Positions 56,653 through 64,000 of a stretch of DNA of 64,000 nt are shown here, piece by piece. How positions within the stretch are numbered: the stretch's first letter is position 1; every line of letters starts with the position of its first letter. The notes below the pieces were generated by a model, which had not been told where the DNA came from, made no database searches, and was given only the letters and a program-made list of their open reading frames with translations. Location of the stretch: positions 23,119,916 through 23,183,915 of the forward strand of contig NC_052489.1 of the NCBI RefSeq assembly GCF_009730915.1, given 5' to 3'. The stretch is from Dioscorea cayenensis subsp. rotundata. Its lineage: Eukaryota > Streptophyta > Magnoliopsida > Dioscoreales > Dioscoreaceae. The position numbers and the translations under genes were made by a program.

Positions 56653-59600
56653 TTATTCATCCTCCAACATTTCCCTATGGACATGCATGCAGGAAGTGCT
56701 GCAATATTTGTAGTGATACCGATGAAATGGAACCTTGCCTGCAAGAGAAACATTGCAGCATGAGCATTTGATGTCGGTTGCTGAACTCGCGGCCGGAGAA
56801 CTGATTGGTGCTGGAGCTGTACTGACTGGTTGAGCATTGAGTGCCGCTATCCTCCTCTCGGCCGCAGCTGCTCGCTTTTCTCTGGCTTCTGTGAGAGCTC
56901 TTTGTTGCACCTCCTGGTCAATGTTACATTTACATTAAGAACAAAATGTTCACTCATCGAAAGAAGAAGAATAAACAGGTGTGAATTATTCAATATTCAA
57001 GCCTAACCTCCTTGGAAATGGATGGTTTGATATTAGATTTTGTTTGAGGTTTTGGGAGGGTAGGAGCAGGAGTCTCTTGGCTTTGTGAAGAAACTTTTGA
57101 GGTGTTCTCTGCTTCTGCCTGAGCCTGCAATTTAAAGCAAAAGATGAGCATTATGTGAAGGAAAATGAGAATGTTAATCAGGAAAATGACTAAGGAAGTC
57201 GGACAACGATAAAATTTAAACCTTAGCCTTTTCTTTTGCTTTCCGCAATTTCTTCAACTCTTTGGCTTTAGCTTTCCTCTTGGCGTCTTTCTCTGCCTGC
57301 ATGCCCATTTCAATAGAAAATATTTCAATTAAATTTAGTTAAATTTCCATAGAGCTTATTATGCAGCCATAGACAAAGGGCAGAACAATATTACCATGAA
57401 GATAACAGTCCTAAATAATAAGAGATCACTATCATTGAAATCTTGTCTAATAAAAAAATGTGTGGCAATGGCAGGAATAGGCATTCTTTAGAGATTATAA
57501 CTCCAGTAACCATCCCTAGAATATTCTTTTCATCACCACATCCATCTCAATATTTTCTGTTACCATATTCACCAGGCATAACCAAACTCATTGTTAGCAT
57601 TCCTCACTTGTCAGCAGTTTTGATCATATATTATTTTTCACTACCCTCACTATGTCTACACTTTGCAAATGACAAAACCAAACTCATTTTAACATGATGC
57701 ATACAATAATGAGGGGCCACTAACATGTCAAACAAGTTAAATGAAGCATTAAATGATTACTACATCAGGTATAATTTACAAAAGAGTTCCAAGAAGAAAC
57801 CAGGAATGATCATTACCTGTTTGGCAGCTTGGGTCTCCTCCATTTCCTTCGTCAATGGACTGGGAACATTGGCAGCATGCCAATCCCACTTGTCAAGATT
57901 TAGAGCCATAAACCTTCGGAACGTATTTCTGACTTCTTTTTCTGTAGCCAACATATATGGAGTTCGACCTCTTGGATCTTTTATGCAAGGATTCAAGCCC
58001 TGTTCAAGAAGCTCTAAAGTTTGTTGAGCATTGCCTGATCTTGCCGCTTCATGGAGAGGTGTTAATTCATTTTCAGGTGGTAAAAAACTTATGTTCTTGG
58101 CATCACTTGGTAAATTCAAATCTGAGGATTCAGCATCTGAAGATAACTCAGGCGAGGTTTCCTTTACTTTCAGTTGTTTATCCAGATGTCCTTCATCTGA
58201 TTCCAGATTGTCGTTTTGACCATCAGCTATGTTCATCTGAGACTCCTCCACACTTGTCTCCCAATTTACCTCATACGTGATTTGTGTTAAGTGGTTGTAT
58301 AGGCGTTTTGCTTCCTTAAGAGTAGGCCTATGGACTGTCAGAGGAACATGTCGCACCACATGTTCATGAAAATTCAGTTGCGGCTTCTCATCATCAAAAA
58401 GAAGCTGACGATTTTTAGAAGGGGCATAAATGAAAATGCACGAGGCAGATTGAATGTACTGTTTCCAAGAGACTAACAATTCTTGTATGTCCTGCAGCAA
58501 AAGCAAACAGATTGTTAGAAGACTAAAGAAGTGTGTCATCTGATAAATTCATAGTGAGACTTAATTCAAATAGGACATAGCTACTGATCCAGACCAAGGC
58601 TGAAACAATTCAACTTGGAAAAAAAAACCATAAAAATCATATGCTAGGTATGCAAATTAAGTTGTTTTGACATGCGAATGCATCAATGCACATACAACTC
58701 TAAACAAAACAATATCTCAAAGGTTTAAGCATTAATAATATGGCGAGTTTGAACAGAATGCATCTGGAAAAGCTAAAATTCTGTTAAATTCAAACTCAAG
58801 GAAATCCACATGAATGTTCTACATGGCACAGTAATTGGTACCTTTTTTAGTGCTGCTTCATTATAACGCCTAAGAGCTGAACCTGCTGAATGTGCAGCTT
58901 TCCCAGTTGCATCTTTGGAAGATTGCTTCTTCCCAGCTTTTGCCCTAACAACATACCTACAGAACAACAAGAGAAGGATACCTATCTTAGAGAAACAAAA
59001 GAGCATCTGGTATCGAAGCATGAAATTGCAATAAGGATTGAAACGTAAACATTCCCTTAAATCTAGATTACCTACTTGCATCAATCTACACATCAATGAA
59101 TTTGTACAGGAAAACATGCATGTATGTCAAAGATTTTAAAACCAAGTTTCTCCTCAGAAAAATCAGAAGATCCACACAAATGATATTAGCAGGTTCAGAC
59201 AATCAGGACACAAGATTCAGGCTAAGAGGAAAACTTCAAAGATAATGATTTAACTATATAAAAATAAAGTAGCATATGTACACTTTCTCAAATGAACAAA
59301 ATTTGTTCAATAAAATTAAAAAAGAATATTAAGTTGGACCAATCAGCTTATGCAAGATAGTGTTCATCAACAGCAATTTGATCTAATCTGGTGAATAAAG
59401 GCATCAATCAATATTGGTCATTCAGCAAGTAGGACTAAGAACAGATATGTGGTCTATGGTTAAAAGACTAGAATCAATGGAAGGGCAATAGAGTTGTTTG
59501 AGTGCAAGATAGAGAAGAGCAAATCATGTTACCACACATCGCAAGAACTATTCAGAAACTAACACAGAAAACTCAGTTCAACTCATTTCCACAGCAATTC

Positions 59601-61226
59601 CAAGAAAAAAAGATGAATGCATTGTTTCACTAACCTATGGAAAGTTTTATGGGCTATGATAGAGTTGCCATCAAAAACACACCCAGCAAAATGTCCACCA
59701 CTTGCAAGCAAGACAACCCTTAAATGTGTTTTATTTCGAGGTTCACAAACTAACGCTTTCAATCTACTGATCAAGTCAACCTCATCCATGCACGGCAAAC
59801 ATCCAGCATCTCCAAACTGACTTGATTTACTATTGTCAAGGGAAAGATGAGCAGATTCATCCATAAGCAAGCAACGCCAAACAGAAATTGTGTCTCCTGA
59901 CTGAAGATGGAGAAACAATCTTTGTTTAATTTCTTCATTGCTCTTACTGCATAATCCTTTCTCTGACTCATCTTCAGAATCAGATATGCTCGATATATCA
60001 AAGTCTTCGAAGGATGCATCACCCCCCAACTCATCAAAGTCCTCTTCCTTGATGATATTCTTACCAGAAATGCTTAATTTAACCTGCAATCAATAACAAT
60101 CTATAAGCAAGAAATCTCATAAAAAAAATGATGACGACAAAATGCTTGAAGAAACAGGTAAAGTTACATCATTAAACAAGTGAAGCAGGAAGCAGAACTA
60201 TGCTATACTCTTTTAAAAGAAATTCAGTCTAAGAAGGACAAGTTGCAGCACATATCACAGCTAACAAATAACAAAGAAAACTAATCCCTGATTCATTATT
60301 CAATCTTTCTCTCAGTTTTCTCCCTACTTATTTACCATTAATCACTTCCATCAATAGAAAAGCACACCAGTACTTTTATATAAGTATTTACATATGTCAA
60401 AGAAGTCAGTAAGCCATGTAGGACAAGTTAACCTCTTTTATACATTGCATCAGGACAAAAGAGAAGCATCCCTTGGTTAAAGACAGATAATGGAGAGAGG
60501 ACCAAAACAAACACTAAATACTTCTCCAAATCATGAGCAAAATCAACTAAGTTCCAGATTCTAGTAGTATTATTAGCACAATTCATAGATTGTTTTCGGA
60601 ACTCTAACCAGTGGTAGAGTGATTAAGGATCATTCAACTTCCAATTAATCACAATATGACATCAAATACTATAAAAATTCTCTCAAACAAAGGCCTTCAA
60701 TCCAACAAAAAAGTTGATTAATTTCGGATACATAAATACGTTTATTGTTAATATTAGTAGCAAAGCACAAAAGGTAACACACATGGATGCAAAAGAACAA
60801 GAAAGCAATTGAGAGGTCACAGCGATCGAAGATTCAGATTAAGCAAAACCATAAATTTCACACAAATTGTTCCAGTTTCTACAATAAAATGGAGAAGATT
60901 ACGAGGAAGCTTACATTGAGGCGATGGAGATCGGACTTGAAGTGGAAGCGCTGGTCCTGGAGAGACTCAAACCCTTGTTTGCAAGTGTTGCAAGTCCATA
61001 TAGTCGCCGTCTCCTTCCCTCTTCCCTCCACCCCAAACGCTTCATCAACGCACCCCTCTGCCGGGGCTTCAGCTCTAAGGGGCGGCGACGGCGGGCGAGG
61101 AGCGAGAGAGATGCTGGATGGGATCTCGAGAGGGCGGAGGAGTCGAGAGCAGTCGAAGAACCCGGCTGGGAGATCGAAGATGGATTGATACCTGGGTTCC
61201 CGCCGCTTCCTCTCGCTCGCCGCCAT
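56653..61226 (-). CDS. VMS1-like: Vms1/ANKZF1 homologue, peptidyl-tRNA hydrolase of ribosome quality control (7 exons)
   Basis: Exons on the minus strand: 61226-60915, 60083-59635, 58956-58842, 58491-57817, 57296-57222, 57124-57008, 56913-56653; 2004 bp, 667 residues. In this family the protein releases nascent chains from stalled 60S subunits. Domains in order: a C2H2 finger (Cys79, Cys82, His95, His101); an acidic linker; the VLRF1 domain with a GGHFAGCVFD strand and RAKAGKKQSSKDA, whose Gln265 aligns with the catalytic Gln of human ANKZF1 and yeast Vms1; SAGSALRRYNE; an ankyrin unit (about 433-475, TPLHEAARSGN); a long Lys/Ala/Glu-rich helix (about 505-605); and a C-terminal treble-clef finger (Cys631/634, Cys652/656). 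The start is the first in-frame ATG after a stop. Another ATG at 61329 opens an out-of-frame ORF across the start. Confidence 0.93.
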
Positions 61227-61329
61227 TGCTGAGAGCTCGTCGTCCAAAGCCACGAATCCGAAGGCCGTGCTGGACCTTTGCTTGTGATTTCGTTTGCTTT
61301 CGCGGGGCTTGAGAAGTGGCCCAAATCAT

Positions 61330-61770
61330 GTAATCTTTTTGGGCCGAATATAAATTTAAAAAATCAATTGTTTTTACAGATACAGGCCTACATATATATA
61401 TATATATATAATTTTGGGATTATTTTTTCATATTTCGAGTTATAATAAATATAAATTTTCAGAATATATATTTTTTTTTTCTAATATTATTACAAGTATA
61501 TGGGGTACCAAATAAAATAATGGTTTCGAGTTTTGTAAGTGAGGAATAAATTTTTTTTTTATTATTATTATCTCTAAGAATTAATAAGGTTAACTGCTAA
61601 GGGAAAGGGTAATGCAATAAGCTCAATTTTTCATGTACAAACACACATGTTAAAGGAAGAAAATTTATGAAGTTATATATGTAATTTTAGATTTGTTTTT
61701 AATGGGTGTATTTGTAAAAAAAAACATCAAAATAAATATCATATTTAAAGTAAACAGAAATTTATTTGTT
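61330..61770. other. Intergenic, AT-rich
   Basis: 5' flank of the Vms1-like gene. TA run near 61393, poly-T near 61465 and 61550. No coding feature. Confidence 0.5.
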
Positions 61771-61945
61771 ACCGACGACCATTTGGTCTATTGGCATCGG
61801 GTCCCTTGCGTAGTCGGGTCCCTTGCGTTCGCCTCGAGTGTCGAGCGTGGCTCCACGAGTTCGATCCCCATCTCGCGTAAGGTGAGGGCACAGTTCAGTG
61901 GTGAGCGCATCTCCCCCACGTGTTTGTCCCTGGTTTCAACGTTTG
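61771..61945 (+). mobile_element. SINE-like sequence with tRNA-type A and B boxes (tentative)
   Basis: GC-rich block in AT-rich DNA. An A-box-like TTGGTCTATTGGCATCGGG (from 61783) and B box GAGTTCGATCC (61857-61867) are about 65 bp apart, longer than in a tRNA because GGGTCCCTTGCG is directly duplicated. A short T-rich end follows near 61955. No target duplication confirmed. Confidence 0.4.
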
Positions 61946-63293
61946 TCGTCTTTCTCAAAAATTATTTGTTGCCTTCAATAAATATCTTGCACCAAACTTA
62001 GCGACTCTCTCACCCTTTTGTAGTAATAAATTATCCTTATGACTAAATTATAAATGTGTAATTCAAACATATATACGTGTGTGTATTAGAAGTACAAGCT
62101 TTTATATGTCGAACATTTTCTTTTCTTGTTGACTGTATCTGCAATTTGTAATAATGTCATTCGTATGTCTTAAAATTGGAAGAGAAGGCGAAATATTTTT
62201 GAAAAAGATTAAATTCAAAGGACTGTACTGTACGAGAGTCTCTTTAATTTTCTTCCAAATTACTTTCGATGTTTGTACGGACGAGACGCCAATGAATTCA
62301 CATATAATTGCAGGGTTAATGAACCAAATAAATCCAACCGAAATTCTAGGGCATTTGCGTTTCTCATTTATATACAAATTGCAAAATCATTTATTATATA
62401 GGTTGAATCATTAAATAACTTTATTAAATAAACATCATTTCTCTGGCTTATATTATAATCACTTTTTCCAAATCTAAATAAAACATGTTTCAGACATAAT
62501 TTTTTTATAAATATATAATTCAAAATATAATGCTAAATCATAAATAGGCATATAATATAATAGGATAGAGTAACTTCATAAAGATGTATATAATAGGATA
62601 GAGTTACTTCATAAAGATATATATATATATATATATAAATTTCATGAATCACAAGAGGCAATGAAACAGATCCGGAGACAAACCACACAAGGGGGACAGC
62701 CACACAAAGCCACCTAGCCGTGTCGACAGAGACCTGATGAAAAGCGCTCTTACTATGGATTTGAGGCCTACCCACCGATGATGCTGCAACGCGACGCCAC
62801 CAGTGGGTTTCATACACAAAGAAGAAGTGAACCAAGTAACCCAACCCCAAACCCAACAAACAAGAAGGCTCCCACCAAACCAAACACCCAAATGGACCAC
62901 AACAACAAACAACGCCAAAAGGAGACAATAAGCAAAATCCCAATTAAAAGCAGCACCTGCTCAGCTGTGCCCTCACATGCCCTCCTCATGTACCACTCCC
63001 TCTTTCTCTCTCTCTCTCTTATGAGTTATGATTCCCTCCCACCACCAATCCCACTCGCTTAACACATTTTTATCAAACACCATGCCTGCCTGCCTGCCTG
63101 TCTGTCCTCAAGCGTCAATCACAACACAAGTGGGCTTCTTTTCAACTACGCCGTAGAAAAACGAACAAATCAAAATCAAAATCCACAGACCACTCGAATG
63201 CTAAGCGAGAAAATTAAAACCGGAAAATATAAAAAAAGAAAAAAGAAAAAAATAAAAATAACAGCACGAATTATCGAACAGGGAACGGAACGC
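61946..63293. other. Intergenic, 3' side of the AGP gene
   Basis: Contains a duplicated block of about 35 bp (AGGATAGAGTAACTTCATAAAGAT, near 62562 and 62594), a TA run (62620-62636), a CT run (63004-63019) and a TGCC run (63083-63100). Open frames at 62533-63062 show no family signature. The 3' UTR of the AGP gene lies just below 63294. Confidence 0.5.
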
Positions 63294-64000
63294 TCACAAA
63301 ACGGAAACCAGTGCCACGATGATGGAGATAAGAGAAATTAGGGTTCCGGCAAGCATCGCCGGAGCTGCGGATTTGTCGTCAGCTGCCTTCTCATCAGCTG
63401 CTGGGGCATCTGATGGTGATTCAGTTGCAGGAGAAGAAGCTGGCGGCGCGGGTGGAGAGTGATGCTTTTTCGGGTGGGCTTTTGCCTTTTTCGGTGATGG
63501 AGCTGGGGCCTCGACTGGCGACGGAGTCGGTGATGGCGGGGTTGCTGCTGGTCCTGGTGCTGGGGCCGGCGAGGGTGCTTTGCCGAAGAGCTCGACGGGC
63601 AGGAGAATGCTGTCAACGGTGAGTACACAGACAGGGGTGTCATCCAGAATGGTGCTGGCGACGCGGGAGCTGTCAACGCCGGTGCTAAGGCTAACATCGT
63701 CGCCTCGAGTGACGACACCGAGGTCGTACTTTCCGGCTCCGCTGGAGGCCATAGTGGCAAGCCGACCAGTCGCCGTCTTCAACGACGCTTTGGGGGTGTA
63801 AGACGCCAGCGCATGGTACTGAAGGACCGTGACGAGCTCTGCACTAGAAAGGGATGCCAGATCGGGGATGCCCGGAGCCTTGAAGGCCTCGTCATTGGGA
63901 GCGAAAAGGGTGAGGCCCTTAGTCATGGCGGACTCGAAGATCTTGAGGACACCAGAGGAGGAAAGAAGGGAGGCGAAGGTCTTGCACCCGGCCTTCTCGA
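63294..64000 (-). CDS. Fasciclin-like arabinogalactan protein, C-terminal part (runs off window)
   Basis: The frame enters from the right edge, so the signal peptide and first fasciclin domain lie outside. What remains is a fasciclin domain with [12 protein letters not shown], the H1 motif [10 protein letters not shown], the YH pair in VLQYHAL, and the H2-type [13 protein letters not shown]. It is followed by a Pro/Ala/Ser-rich AGP region ([25 protein letters not shown]) expected to be hydroxylated and arabinogalactosylated, and a C-terminal hydrophobic stretch [15 protein letters not shown] preceded by small residues, a GPI-anchor signal. The match is closest to the two-fasciclin-domain FLA8/FLA10 group. 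It acts at the plasma membrane/cell wall in adhesion or signalling. The codon use is GC-rich. Confidence 0.9.
   Translation of the reverse strand, partial: EKAGCKTFASLLSSSGVLKIFESAMTKGLTLFAPNDEAFKAPGIPDLASLSSAELVTVLQYHALASYTPKASLKTATGRLATMASSGAGKYDLGVVTRGDDVSLSTGVDSSRVASTILDDTPVCVLTVDSILLPVELFGKAPSPAPAPGPAATPPSPTPSPVEAPAPSPKKAKAHPKKHHSPPAPPASSPATESPSDAPAADEKAADDKSAAPAMLAGTLISLISIIVALVSVL

Noticed and set aside
61227-61253. GTG-started extension of the Vms1-like protein
   Set aside because: A plant nuclear gene is expected to use ATG; the first in-frame ATG is at 61226.
62533-63062. Several overlapping open frames between the SINE-like block and the AGP gene
   Set aside because: No frame shows family motifs, and codon content on the two strands is equally open; treated as non-coding.

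Overview
This window comes from a flowering-plant nuclear genome. The genes have GT-AG introns, and the proteins are plant-specific: SLAC1, an ICE1/SCREAM-type bHLH, an F-box/DUF295 pair, a fasciclin-like arabinogalactan protein, and plastid aspartate kinase. The intergenic DNA is AT-rich and full of plant transposons. GC-rich first exons beside AT-rich introns suggest a non-grass monocot, but that is only an inference.

Layout. About 1-28 kb is almost entirely transposon-in-transposon. A Ty3/gypsy integrase is split by a CACTA-like element (231-5421, ATG target duplication), which itself carries a Pack-MULE-like insert (about 2628-4433) with a GC-rich captured segment. PIF/Harbinger remnants follow (8.2-9.9 kb), then a MITE relic and a gypsy-type solo LTR (about 11.0-12.6 kb). 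A fragment of an F-box/DUF295 gene is split by a Ty1/copia element (13759-18522, TTGGT target duplication). Last comes a CACTA element (18992-27901, AAC target duplication) that has lost the catalytic half of its transposase. From 29 kb onward the window is genic: two tandem F-box/DUF295 genes (+), aspartate kinase (-), ICE1/SCRM-like bHLH (-), a non-autonomous hAT element, a DUF688-type gene (+), an ACS10/12-type aminotransferase (-), SLAC1 (-), a Vms1/ANKZF1 homologue (-), and the 3' part of a fasciclin-like AGP gene (-) that runs off the right edge.

How the genes relate. The F-box pair and the broken copy at 13.5/18.5 kb are one local family. Aspartate kinase opens the Asp-family amino-acid pathway in the plastid, and the ACS10/12-like enzyme belongs to a clade of amino-acid aminotransferases. 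ICE1/SCRM (stomatal lineage and cold response) and SLAC1 (guard-cell anion channel) lie about 9 kb apart on the same strand and both act in stomatal biology, but nothing here shows co-regulation. Exon boundaries were worked out by eye from splice sites, frame continuity and family similarity; each multi-exon model closes in frame with a stop.

No wholly new system could be demonstrated. The features most worth following up are the hAT element with two tRNA-like modules, the 10-residue Lys/Pro repeat at the N-terminus of one F-box paralogue, the SLAC1 upstream ORF that overlaps its start codon, and the captured GC-rich segment inside the nested element.
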